NCBI RefSeq assembly: GCF_008831285.2
Contig: NC_045147.1
Span: forward strand, 9,826,334 to 9,890,333
Direction of reading: 5' to 3'
DNA length: 64,000 nucleotides
DNA from: Nymphaea colorata
Lineage: Eukaryota; Streptophyta; Magnoliopsida; Nymphaeales; Nymphaeaceae
Position numbers and translations under genes: made by a program. Under the pieces are notes generated by a model, which was given only the letters and a program-made list of their open reading frames with translations, was not told the DNA's origin and did no database searches. Numbering within the stretch: position 1 is the first letter of the stretch; every line of letters starts with the position of its first letter. Positions 24,189 to 35,575 of this stretch are shown one piece after another.

Positions 24189-26153
24189 CTCCTCCTCCTC
24201 CTCCCTCTTCTCCTCCCGGTTGTGTAACAACCAGTGTAAGACGGCGACGACGGCTCCCAGAGAAAGACCGAGAGCCTAAAATGGGGTTGATCCTCGGTGA
24301 TTGGTGGGAAAAGGAATGAGAGAGAAGAAGCGGTGGGGACGGAACGGGGGGTTTGTATAGGATAGCGTCCTGACGGTAACGGAAGAGGGGGGAGGGGAAG
24401 CGTTAAGAAAGCGAGGAGGATCCGGTTTCTCGGTGTCGATCGGCGATACAAAAGGACAGGTGCACGTCCAAGCACGGTAGCACGAGGCGGTGGCAACCGG
24501 GTACAGCCGGTGGCACGTTAACGGATATGGGGTCGTCAAGGAGAGAGAGGGAGAGGGAGAAGGGGGTAGTGGCTGTCCACCCCCTCAACACAACCCCATG
24601 TGACTGTTGGGCCTTCAGGGTGCGTAATTATTAGCCCCCCCGTTCCCCTTTCCCCTCTCTTTTTTTTCCTTAATTTTTTTATTATATTGTTTTAAAAACC
24701 AGAAAAATTGAGATAAAAAGGCAATTATCGGGTTAGAGATATATATATATATATATATTCTCGATTTTTTAAATTGGCTTCACCGTGCGTTACATTTTTA
24801 TGGCTTCACCGGGCGTTAATGCGATTTTTTCCCCCCGAGACATTCTTTTTTGGGGGATGTTATTACAGACGTCGCTTCTCCATCTTCTATTAAGTAATTT
24901 CATTTAATTAATTAATTAATTAATTAAATCGGGTGTTATTTACGATCCGTTGGTAAGCTGGTGTGGGGACGGTCATGAGGCAGCACATGCCCGTGGTTGG
25001 TGGGCCCCATTTCCGGGTCCTTTGTGGTCCCCACGCTCCATCGACCGCCCCTCGCTGCTTTCCGGCGAGCTCGCCTTTCCTCGCCGCTGTTGATACCTTT
25101 TCTACCAGATTTTCTTTAATAATAACAAAATACAATATAAAGATTAATGAAAAAATTAAATGTTTGGTTAAAGGTAAACTTTTATATCATTCAACTAACT
25201 CGAGTGTCACACATTTTATGATATAAGAAAATAACAAATCTTACAGCGGCCATGGGATTAAGATTGCAAACTATGTAAACATTTAAAGAACAAAGCAATA
25301 AATTCTGCAAAAATGTTAGTTGAGAAAAGAAAATCTAAATAGAAAGTAAATACAATGGGAAAAAAAACTTACCTAAACTACGCACAAAGAGATAAAATAA
25401 AAGAAACTTTTGTCGCGCCAGTAATGAAATGAAGAAATCATGCATAAAAAAAAAAAAATCGGCCGTATAGTTACAAGGGCGGCCGGACATCTCGAGTTTC
25501 GAGTTTGCCACACAACCGAGCGCACTCACGCATGAAAAAAACAGAAGCATGTGACTTTCCATGAACAGTTTTGGGACGAGCCACGCATCTTGAATCCATG
25601 AATCCGATGCACCGCAGCTTTACGATGCTCCAAATTCTGAGTTCACGGCTTAAGGAACCAACTAGCGTTCTAAGATCGAGCCCTCCATGCATGCATTTTA
25701 TAAAACAGAACATCCCATCAAAGATTAACCAGTAGTGTCTGTTAGACTGCCCAACAAGTGTTTTTTGATGCAGAAGACCACATATACATATATACGTACA
25801 TATGTATTATATATTATACATCTCTGTGTGTGTTGTATCACATTGAGACAAAAAATAAAAAAAATTTGAGCACCAAAAATCTGCCACAATGCTTGTTGCT
25901 TCCTGTCAAGTTTAAAGAAAAAGGGAAGACTGTTCTGTTCCAAATATTATAAAGGTTAGTAGTTGTACATTAGTTTTATATCATGAAACATTTGTCTCTA
26001 TCACTAGAGATCTAAAAAAAAAAAAAAAGGCTAGGTTTCACGGTAGTAATAAAATTGCCTACTTGGCTAACCTACCTACAAGAAGGAGTAGCTATCCACT
26101 AGCTATAGTATTGCGTTTCTAATTTACCTTCCAACCCAATATGATAGAAAATG

Positions 26154-26208
<55 letters not shown>

Positions 26209-28411
26209 TATATATATATATATAATGTTAATAACCATGCATGAAAATATCAAGCAAAATAATTGGGATGAAAATAGGGAGAGGAGAAATTATGTATTCC
26301 CCAAAAAAGTCGGGCAGCTTGGGTGTTGGCCGGATACGTCCAACGGGAGATTTGGAAGTTAAATTTCGCCTGGCTCATGTGGGAGGGAGTGTTTGTCCAC
26401 ATGTTTATGCCCCATAATGTACTTGGGCAGTACCCTACGCTAACCAGGAGAAATTGTCACAGTAAATTTGTCCGTGAACAGCAGTTCCAGCACCTACTTC
26501 TCCATGTGTCCCATAAATGAAGGTGAAAGGTAAACTGGACATACGAAAACATGCATAACTCTCTCTCTCTCTCCCTTTTTCTCTCTCTATCCTTTCAGAA
26601 TGATAGAATACATACATCCATATATAACGTACATATAGTCGCAAAAAAACGTCTTTTTCGAAGGGCCTAATAAAAATGTTAAAAGTAATGAAAATTAAAA
26701 AAAACCCATTTTTCTTATTTTCATGACAAATTCTAAAATGCAATTTTCGCTTTTTTTCACATTTTCATTGCATTTTTTCTCATTATTTTTATGTTATTTT
26801 TCCTTCAACGTTTAAAGCTTGAGTTAGATTATCGAAATTCATTTCTATCATTACTAAAACATAACTTTTTTCATTTTATCAAGTTATTTTTATGTTTTCT
26901 TGTTAGTTTTTTATTTATTTCACTTCTTTCTAGTTTTAGGATTTTTTTCTGATATTTTTAGTATTACTGAAAAGTACCTGAGAAAAACCTTGCCATTTAA
27001 ATCCAGTTAATTATATTTGTGATTATATATATATATATATTCACATCGTACACAAAAAAAAAAAAATCCCCATGCACAATATACAGATGGGCATGCTGGT
27101 GATGGGTGGACAAGGTGTACCTGCATCAATAGTATCCATTTTGGATTGAATACGTCATACCGACATATATTTATTACAAAGATAATGAACAAGAGACATG
27201 CTTATAAAAAAAAAAATGCAGGGGACTAGTGCTAAAGGAAACTATTGCCCAATCATTGAACCGCATAAATCTTCACATGGCTCTTTCATATTGCATCTGC
27301 TCGAATATTGGATCTATAGCATAAGCAAATTTAGAATGAATCAAGGCTTCTGTTTCGTGCATAATTGCTTTAGATGTAGAATTTAGAGCAAGAGTTATTT
27401 CCTCTTTCTTTTTTAGTTATTTTCCTCTATTTTCAATTGATAGTGCATTTATATTTGGTTATATATGAAAGCATATATCCTTCTAAAATTGGTATCCCAT
27501 TTTTGAATTTAAAGGCTCATAAAGAGTCATTGGTCATTTGAGGCAAGATGAGTTTGACATGTTTAAAAGCAATGCAGGTGTTTCTTCATACACCATCTTT
27601 ACTGCAATCAAATTCTCACTAAGACAACTTACTAAAAACTGAAACCACCATTGCTTTTTCCAAGAAACAGTTGAGCTTCACAGCAGAGGACACTATCTTG
27701 GCATTTAATGGGCAGGGAAGCCATGGCTCCCTCTTGTTTCCATCCATGGTTGTTGGTCTTTCCAAATCTCCACATAAATTGCTTAAACTATTGCAGGATT
27801 CTGATTGGCGCTGCAGTTTGTTTCTTCTATTGGAATTATATTCAAATCCAAACAAAAGAAACAGATCAAAAGATAACAGCCAAGTCCAGGGCTCTTCTCT
27901 GTGAAAGAAGCTCTCATGGCATTATTTCTGCCACTGCCCATCTCTTTTTGTTTTGTATTTTTTTGCTTTAGAAATGAAGGGAGATCTGTTCTTCCCTGGT
28001 TTTGTTTGATTAGTTGGGCTCTTCCATTTTGGATGCATTAAGAGGAGCACCTGACCTGTTATCTAGCATTATTAGAAGTGTGGATTTCATTTTGTGACCC
28101 ACTCCACTCAGTGCCCAATAACTTGACTATGTACCCAAAAGAGGAAGAGTTGATGCCACTAATGACACTGATTATGATGTGATTTGGACATTGCATTTGT
28201 CTAATTGCCATGTACCAGGAGCTAAACTACAAACACATATCGGCATTGCGACGTCACCGATCAACCACCGGCACCGGCAGCCGCCCAAAGTGTGGCGGGA
28301 CCGGCATCAAATCAATGATTCAAATAAACAATAATCAAATATGTAGGAGGTCCGCAGTTACCCGGGCACTTGTCTTGGATCTAGTTCGGCCTTATAATAT
28401 TCCTTGGACCT
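24189..28411. other. KRP upstream region and gene-free stretch
   Basis: The first few hundred bases are GC-rich and should hold the KRP promoter and 5' UTR on the minus strand. A GTGGGCCCCA motif lies near 25,000. No other gene is recognised. AT-rich low-complexity DNA fills 26.6-27.0 kb. Confidence 0.45.
26154..26224. repeat. compound (TA)n(GA)n-AATGA-(TA)n microsatellite
   Basis: A TA run and a GA run are followed by AATGATATATA, the same text that precedes the array, so the block looks like a slipped duplication. Confidence 0.95.
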
Positions 28412-28591
28412 AGTGGCGGACGCAAGGGTTCGGCAGCGGCCATGGTCCCCTCACCCTCCCCTTTTCCAGATTTCTAGAAACTAAAATTTACTTGTAAATT
28501 TTAAAGATTTTAGCCTGTATAAAAATTATATTTCGATGTGTGTTAAAATTTTGAAACTATAGTTCAGCCCCTGCTTAGCTCTGCTTCCACT
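28412..28591 (+). mobile_element. MITE-like element, copy 1, with 7-bp flanking repeat
   Basis: The 180-bp element starts AGTGGCGGACGC and ends TCTGCTTCCACT, an imperfect terminal inverted repeat. TGGACCT flanks it directly on both sides (28405-28411 and 28592-28598), consistent with a target site duplication. The interior (TTTACTTGTAAATTTT, then TATATTTCGATGTGTGTTAAA, then TTTGAAACT) is shared in order with 37.36 and 41.98 kb. It has no coding capacity, so any mobility depended on a transposase elsewhere. Confidence 0.75.
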
Positions 28592-28598
28592 TGGACCT

Positions 28599-29320
28599 GA
28601 CATGCTCAAGGGGCCCCAAGATATCACAAGGTTGAACCCCAAAAATGTGGACTATGAGATCAAACACAGATCTATGAAATGCACCAAAAACTTTTCTTGA
28701 TACGGAATCTCCGCCAAGGACCAGATCACTTAATGGGTCTGTTCCTCCCGTGATCGCAAACGCTGAATGAGGACATGACAATGCAGCCTTGCTCGGCCCT
28801 GCCGCGGACAATCACATGCATCTTGTATTCTTCTAGCACAAGCATCAAATTGATCTCGCATGGCTCCAGATGTGATAAAACTGAACATGGAGTACTGAAT
28901 CAATGCATGATCCTGGCTGGATTCAGTCTCAATCCGAAGCTCATATCTGGTCACAATGAATTAGTAAGATAACCAACTTTATTTGACAACAGATCATGCA
29001 AGAGAACAGGGATGAGATTCAAATCAAGTGTTGTCCTGATTAATCAAGTAGACATCAGCATGTATGGAACACTACACTACACTTTTCAACTTCAGTGTCG
29101 CTCATACTATCATACTACTGTGTTTGCAGTTTAGAAGAGTAACAACTACCGGAATCAAACTAAGGATGTGTCGTCAACATGTCTACAGAAAATAATAGAT
29201 GCAGAAACATTGTAAGAAATTTTATGGTTGAAAGTATGAATAAACTCTTTCAATTTTTGTTCAATATCACGATTTCCTGGGATATTTCTGTTGATTGAAT
29301 AATGCTAAATTCAAACATGA

Positions 29321-29354
<34 letters not shown>

Positions 29355-30146
29355 TCTGATATTTTTTGCATGATTTCCAATCAAGGAACCAGTTGCACCA
29401 TCATGGGGTCAGAGATTCAGGGTCTACAACAACCTGGATGTTCATAAAGTGGGAAGAAAATGGTGGAGCGGAAGATATAATACACGACTTTGTTTTCTTC
29501 TTCAACACAATAATTGATCATTGAAGCTAGAATACAAGCGGATCATGGTGCCAACCTGGGTTGAGCTGGATCTGACCCAAAGAGTTTGATATAAATAATT
29601 TAAACCCGAATCCCCAAAATATGGAATATTTCACCTGGAAGCAACAGCGTGTGGCCGATTTGGATCCCAGGTGGATATTGTTGGATCCAAGTAAGACCAA
29701 CTAAGTCTTAACCCATAAATGTTGATAGCATATTAGGAAGGACCTCATATTTCAGTGAATCCAACAATGGATCTAGAAATCCATTCAGCAGGCTTGGTAA
29801 CACCTGATTTCACAACCGGATCCACTCTTCAAAAGTTATGTCTGATTTGGGTAAAGCTTGGTCCGACCCGCAACCATATGCTCATGCCTCTCATGAAATA
29901 AATCTTTTGGTATGCAAGACAGACTTAGATACCTCTAAACATAGTCTTCATGTGTATTACAAAAAATAATCTTATAAGTAATTAATATGGTAGAAAATAT
30001 GTATTAAGCCCAAGCTACATAACATATGTGTGTATGTATGCATGTGCATGTATGTGTAAGTATGTGTGTGTGGCGCCTTATCTCTAAGGCCAGTGGAATT
30101 CCAACTCAAGCTATCCAAACACAAAAGACATCACTTGGGTCATTTC

Positions 30147-30187
<41 letters not shown>

Positions 30188-30597
30188 CTTTCTTTTTCTT
30201 TCTCACTTGGTCTAAAGCAGAAAGCTTTTGAGGTTTAGTTGATCTTCCCCTTTTTGCTCTTTCCATTCTCTGTAAATGACGCGTACCACTCTGCTTTAAT
30301 GGTGTTTCCCCAATTATCATTTCTTTTATTGGCGATTGCTTTCTTGGTTGCTCTCCTTCTTTCCCGTCATTTCACTTCGCTTTTGAATATATGTAAGAAG
30401 GCTTCGGTTGACGACACTTACCGTGAAATTCTGCACTTGAGTTAACTAAAGGGGTTTTTGCTTTATGACCACGAAGTTCAAAGCGACCAAAGGGCATGCT
30501 ACGTGGAATTCTCCTGTAGATTTGATGGGAGTTTTACCTAACCCCAGTGGAAGAGACCCACCGACCGACGGGGGTGAACAACAAGTAGGCTCCTTAA
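28599..30597. other. gene-free stretch
   Basis: Microsatellites (AC)n(AT)n lie at about 29,323-29,354 and (GA)n at about 30,150-30,182. Overlapping open frames at 28.6-28.95 kb show no recognisable protein. Confidence 0.45.
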
Positions 30598-30795
30598 AGC
30601 TCCACGACTCATTTGCTTAATGAGTCGAGTTTACACCAGTCGATTCGTTTAAATAATCGAGTTGAGTTCAAACTCAACATGTAACTGTCAAGTTGAGCTT
30701 GAGTCTATTCAAACAAGTTTGTCGAGTCTTAATCGAGTTGAGCTCAACCTCAACACGTAACGATGAATATCAATTCTATTCAAACGAGTTTGTCA
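30598..30795. repeat. dispersed TCGAG-rich repeat
   Basis: Same text family as at 16.8 kb. The phrases ATGAATATCAATTCTATTCAA and AACACGTAACGATGAATATC-type sequence are nearly identical in both places, so these two copies are close relatives. Confidence 0.7.
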
Positions 30796-31225
30796 AGCCC
30801 CAACAAAGCCTTCGCCTAATCTTCCGTTTTCTGAGATACAAAATCTTCTTTCAGTGTTTTAGGATGTTGCTCCTGCTGTGCTTCAGTTAGACAAAAAACT
30901 ATTACGAAAAAAGAAAATTGCTCAACTTTTAAAGAGGAAACAATGACTGGCTTCCGTTTTCGATAAAAATGCATTTAATCGCATAACTTAGTAGTTAAGT
31001 GAATGCAATTTAAAGTAATGTTTTGATATACCATCAAATGATAATAAAATTTTTATTTCAGTGAATAAAACAAGTTCCGAATAATTTTATTTGCCTGATT
31101 CAAGTTGGTGATTTTAGGGCATCTCCTCAAATATAACTATTTTTAACTTCTCAATTTATGGAAATTACACACTAGCTATTGAATAATAATAATAATAGTA
31201 ATAATATAATAAGTAATAAATAACT

Positions 31226-31410
31226 AGCCCCTATGGGGTTGGTAAAGTTGGTTGGGCTTTGGCTGTCAGAAAAACAGGGAGAGTTCAAATCCCATGACAT
31301 CCACCTGCTACACAAAACCAAGCGAGTATACGCCATAGAGATGGCGAACTTTTAATACTGCAAGATTCACATTTTAGGTGTGATCTCCTGTTAGAAATGA
31401 GAAAACAACA
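31226..31410 (+). mobile_element. tRNA-derived SINE
   Basis: A box TGGTAAAGTTGG at 31240-31251 and B box GTTCAAATCC at 31283-31292, preceded by AGCCCCTATGGGG. The spacing of boxes matches a tRNA-derived pol III promoter. The body continues for roughly 100 bp past the B box. No tail or flanking repeat is defined. Confidence 0.65.
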
Positions 31411-31479
31411 TATAACTATACCAATATATAAAGCATTGTTATTGAAATTAAGGCTAAAAATGGATTAGCTCAAGTTATC

Positions 31480-31905
31480 AAATTAATTAATGTCTGAAGA
31501 TCTGTTGTTGGGTTTCTTTACTCGAGAAAGTAGTTAGATCTGCACCATCTTTCAAGTGGGTCAAGGGTTTTAATACTTTTGTGATTGATAGAAGTACTGC
31601 CCCTTGGCTTACCCGTGATTTGAAAAAGGAGTGGCTTGCTAACTCATGCTGCCAGCGTTCATTTCTAAGAACTATTTGCACTTTTAAAGTAACATGCGCT
31701 GATGGCTGGTCGGCTTGAGTGTCGTGCTGCTGAGATACCATTAGTTTAGTTCTCGTGGGTGTCATTGGTCTAGACTGCAAATAATGACATATTCTCGATA
31801 CTCGAATTGAAGGGTATACCATATGATCTTGAGGTTCCGAATCAACCCTGGACCTTAATGGTGGGGGGAGGGTGGCTTCGCCTCTCGTGTGTTGCCGCCA
31901 CATGA
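31480..31905. other. possible degenerate coding remnant
   Basis: One + frame stays open for about 65 codons (SAPSFKWVKGF, then DRSTAPWLTRDLKKEWL) and looks protein-like before a series of stops. The minus strand is open for 138 codons over the same stretch. I do not recognise either. It could be a decayed transposon gene. Confidence 0.25.
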
Positions 31906-33144
31906 TCTAAGGTAACATTGGACCTAATGTAATTCCAAATCCCACAAATTTGTCCTAATGTTATCCTAATTAACTTCACAATTAACTTCATGCTGGTTTT
32001 CTCGCAGTTGCTTCAACATGAGAAAATAGGGCGAACGATAATTGCTATCCTGCAGTTGTTATGTCAAGAGCAGCTCCTAGCTAGGGAGTTGAAGACCTCT
32101 AACTTGAAAAAGCTAACAATCAACATCCAATGTATTAATTTTTTATTGGCATAATCTAGAAGACGTCTACCTGACCTCAGATTCTCTCTCTCTCTCTCGC
32201 TCTGACTCTCTCTCTCGTGTGCGCGCACACACACACACATACATATATAATAATATATAATGAAAGAGAAGTTTTTTAATCCTTTCGTTCCTTTCTCACT
32301 CTCACCTACTTTTTTCATCTTTTGTTTTTCTTTTTTAATCACAACCATCTTCGCTACGTTAAGACCAGTAGATCCCAAGCAGGGGAAGAGACCTTAAAAA
32401 CTAGATACAAAATGGGATTGGTCAGATTGATTTGAACCTAATGTCTATGAGATAATTTAATTATACTTCTAATACCCATGTTGAAAACTGAAATCTGTGT
32501 CACCAAGTTTCTCACCCTCAATATCTTCCTCTCATTGTTGAAGCTTCTTAGATATGCATTCAGATCCGTTTTCAAAGTAATGTGAATTGAAAACATGGAA
32601 AAGGAAAACAAACAATCAAACCCAATTAAAAAAATGCACAAGAGGAAGACATGATGAGTTCATTATTGCTAGAGTCCTCTTTCATGTGAGGCAGTTGCAT
32701 GCTTTTTGCCGTTTCTTTTGCTTTTCATATGGACCCTTCATGTGCTTTAGGTGTCATAAAAGCATGGAAGCCCCAAAAAGAGCTATGGCTTTATGCATGT
32801 CGCGCAAAGCTTCAGAGTCTCCTGCATCGCCTTACACTGAGTGGCAGCATCTAGTCGCATTCAGATTTCCCTCAGTATGCTTTTGACAGAAAAGTGGAAC
32901 TTGTTCAAAGTTTTTCATTTTCTGTGCTATCTGAATCGAACCAATTATTCCACAATGTATTGCATCTTTGATTATGTTTCTGCTGCTTCTGAAGAGCTAT
33001 CTTTTTCCTTCTTTTAGCATTGATAGGCCCTGGAAAAGGGGGCAAATGAAAGACTGAGAGCGTTTGCTTCTGTCTGAAGTCAGGGCCATGCAGAACACTG
33101 CTATTAAATTCAAAAGAAATGAGGAAAAGGATCCCATTTATCTT
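31906..33144. other. gene-free stretch
   Basis: CT and CA microsatellites lie at 32,180-32,245. No gene is recognised. Confidence 0.4.
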
Positions 33145-33489
33145 GTCACTTTCTTAACTTTTTTGATATACAGCAAAGGTGGAAACTGTGGATTCCTTTT
33201 TCCATTAAGAAAAGGATGGGATTGAGCTGAGAAAACTTTTCGATCCATACAGAAAGAGTTCCAACCTAAGAAAAATGCCCTTTTGTTAAAGCCAAAGCCT
33301 AGTTTTTAGGTAAATTAACCTTATATTTTCATTTCTTGGTTGAGAAGAGACCTTTATAGCTAAAGATGTGATGGTTGAGTGGGTAGTCCCCCTTAAGGTA
33401 GCAAATAACTTGTTCCAATTTATATAATCTAAAGACAATATTGGGATGCAGATTACATATGATTCCCCACAGTAAAAAAAAAAAAAAAA
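33145..33489 (+). repeat. A-tailed repeat, copy A
   Basis: About 345 bp similar to 33590-33950. Both contain TTCTTAACTTT-like sequence, GTGGATTCC, AAAACTTTTC, GAGTTCCAAC, a GATGTG...GGGTAGT segment and an end in AGTAAAAA. This copy ends in a run of about 18 A. The GGGTAGT segment in copy B has pol III-like boxes, so the unit may be or may contain a SINE. Confidence 0.75.
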
Positions 33490-33589
33490 TCTCATGCACC
33501 ATGTTCTAAGAGTTAACATCACTGTCAAGTAGTCAGGGTAATGGGCTGTGCATCTGCAGTTTGCATGCAAACATGAACATACATATGCC

Positions 33590-33727
33590 GTCATTTTCTT
33601 ACTTTTAATGAGATATAGCTATGGCAGAATCAGTGGATTCCCATTTCCCTATTAGAAAAAGGTTTGAGCTAGGAAAACTTTTCTAAGGAGTTTTATCCAT
33701 GTGGAAAGTGTTCCAACTCACGTTAAA

Positions 33728-33783
<56 letters not shown>

Positions 33784-33950
33784 CGAGGTCAAACCCTCGT
33801 ATCTAGGTGAACCTTTGTTCTTTTTCATTTTAAGTTTCATAGAGATGTGTACAGCTTAATGGGTAGTTGACCCTTAGATAGGAATGTGCATGGTTCATAT
33901 TTGGATAATCTGAATAGAAGGCCAATGTCTAATTCAATAGTAAAAAATTA
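33590..33950 (+). repeat. A-tailed repeat, copy B, interrupted by T tract
   Basis: Offset from copy A is 445 bp before the T tract and 480 bp after it, so the tract accounts for the difference. CAGCTTAATGGG and GGTTCATATTT resemble degenerate A and B boxes. It ends AGTAAAAAATT. Confidence 0.75.
33730..33781. repeat. 52-nt T homopolymer
   Basis: An uninterrupted T run inside repeat copy B and absent from copy A. It may be the A tail of a retroposon inserted in reverse, a slippage expansion or an assembly artefact. Confidence 0.95.
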
Positions 33951-33984
33951 CCAATAACTTAAAGCCATACCTTCACTATTACGT

Positions 33985-34570
33985 CTAGGCCTGAATAACG
34001 AGCCAAGCAACTCTAACTCGGCTGGTTAAATCTCAGTTCAAGTTTGGTTTCGAGCCAGCTCTTTTACCAAATGAGCCGAGCTCGAGTTCAGGCCGGCTCT
34101 TCTATTAAACAAGTCGAGCTCAAGCTTCATTTGAAACTCGACTTACAAACAAGTCGAGGTCCGAGTCTCACGAGCTCGACTCGATTAAATCGACTCAGCT
34201 CATGTTTACATCTATTAAATACAGCTCTTTCATGGTTTTGGTTTTTCATTTCTTGCTGCATTTTATCTCTCCTTAAACTCATTCCGCTGTGAGGCGACTT
34301 GCAAGACTGCCACTGCCTTTGGCATTCAGGCAGCACAGTCCCACCAGCCACCGTAGGCAACATGCAACGCCGACGGGTGATGGTGAAACAATAATGCGAG
34401 CGGCAAGGTCTCCATTAACAGTGCCTCAGCAGCGCCATGCCCCCAATCTTTCACAGAACAAGTCATGTCATTTAGCTTAAATGAGTCAAGCTCGAGCTAT
34501 AAAGCTCGACTCGAGCTCAAGCCAAGGAAAAAATGTGTTGGGCCGAGCTCGAGCTGGGCTGCAGCCCTAG
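33985..34570. mobile_element. 586-bp non-autonomous DNA transposon with TIR and TSD
   Basis: The left end CTAGGCCTGAA and the inverted right end CTAGGGCTGCA match at 9 of 11 positions. TTACGT lies immediately outside both ends (33979-33984 and 34571-34576). The subterminal 200 and 90 bp are the GAGCTCGAG-rich text of the dispersed family. The central 260 bp (about 34,216-34,478) is unrelated and carries no recognisable gene. This is the most complete copy of the family here and sets its boundaries. Confidence 0.72.
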
Positions 34571-34576
34571 TTACGT

Positions 34577-35310
34577 TCGCATCTTAGGTGGGTCTTGTGG
34601 CCCATCCCTTGATGGGGTCCTACCATTTATGCGGTGGCACTTGGAGCCTGCCCTGTAGGTTCTTCTTCTTCTTCCCATTGGTGATTTCTTGCAATATGGA
34701 AAAAACCCAAGCTCCTAATTTGTAGAAGAGGGAAGAAAACAAGAACAATTTGCCTCTCAATTTGACTGAAGCAAAGTTTGCTGACTATTAATCCTCATAA
34801 CAAACAAAAGTTTGGCAGTTAGTACAATTTGAAAGACTTCCAGTTCATCTATGCATCTAGTTAATTAGATACGACCATCTAAATTACAATCTATGTGTTA
34901 ATAAATACAGAAGTAAGGTCAATTTAGATCCAAATAGGACATGATGTTGTAGGTTAGTGTCCGAAATCACGTGGATTAATGATTATGCTAGGTGTTAGCC
35001 TCAAGGTAGATCTAAATGGTACATTATTTGAGATGGATCCAGTTTTACTGAGTTCGACAAAACCAAGTCATCACTTAGACTTGGATCCGGATGACATTTT
35101 CTAAACCGAATTTGTGTCTGATTGGCATAAGATACAATGTTAATATGTGATGGGCACAGATTTTTACTGGATATAAATTGATATTTGATTCGAATTCAGT
35201 TACAAACTAAAAATGAGATTCAAATTTGATTACTAATGAGGACCAGATTTCTTCACCAGAACCGACTAAACTGATGTGAAATAGTATTGGTAATTGGATA
35301 GATTCGGTCA
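34577..35310. other. gene-free stretch
   Basis: AT-rich with repeated GATCCAGATTT and GATCCGGAT variants, probably old insertion debris. Confidence 0.4.
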
Positions 35311-35575
35311 GGGATGTCAACAGATCGGATTTGAATCGAATATACTCTTAACCATGTCTGTTTTTTGGATATTCATATGCTCTGAAAATGAGAAAAAAAA
35401 AGTCGTATCTAAATCTGAAATCGGATTTCACAATTCGATTTCATATCCGAGCTCGAATACGAATTTTGGACTGAATCCAGTTGTTTTTAAAAAATGTAAG
35501 AGCATTGCATATAAGATGTTTATTCAAAACTAAATCTGACCTGAATCCAAATCCAAATCTGATTGGATGCCATTT
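35311..35575. repeat. GGGATGTCAA-family MITE-like element, short copy
   Basis: Starts GGGATGTCAACAGATCGGAT and ends with CAAATCTGATTGGATGCCAT, approximately its reverse complement. The interior is rich in AATCGGAT/GATCCGA text. It is related to the 38.2 kb element. Confidence 0.55.

Noticed and set aside
24189-24230. N-terminal extension of KRP
   Set aside because: It begins at a TTG and encodes only an Arg/Glu repeat. The family start MGKFMRK is at 24188.
23911-24539. Gly- and Pro-rich ORFs antisense or out of frame to KRP exon 1
   Set aside because: Shadow frames of GC-rich coding and leader DNA.
28575-28954. Minus-strand ORFs resembling a gene beside MITE copy 1
   Set aside because: No recognisable protein and the frame runs into the MITE end.
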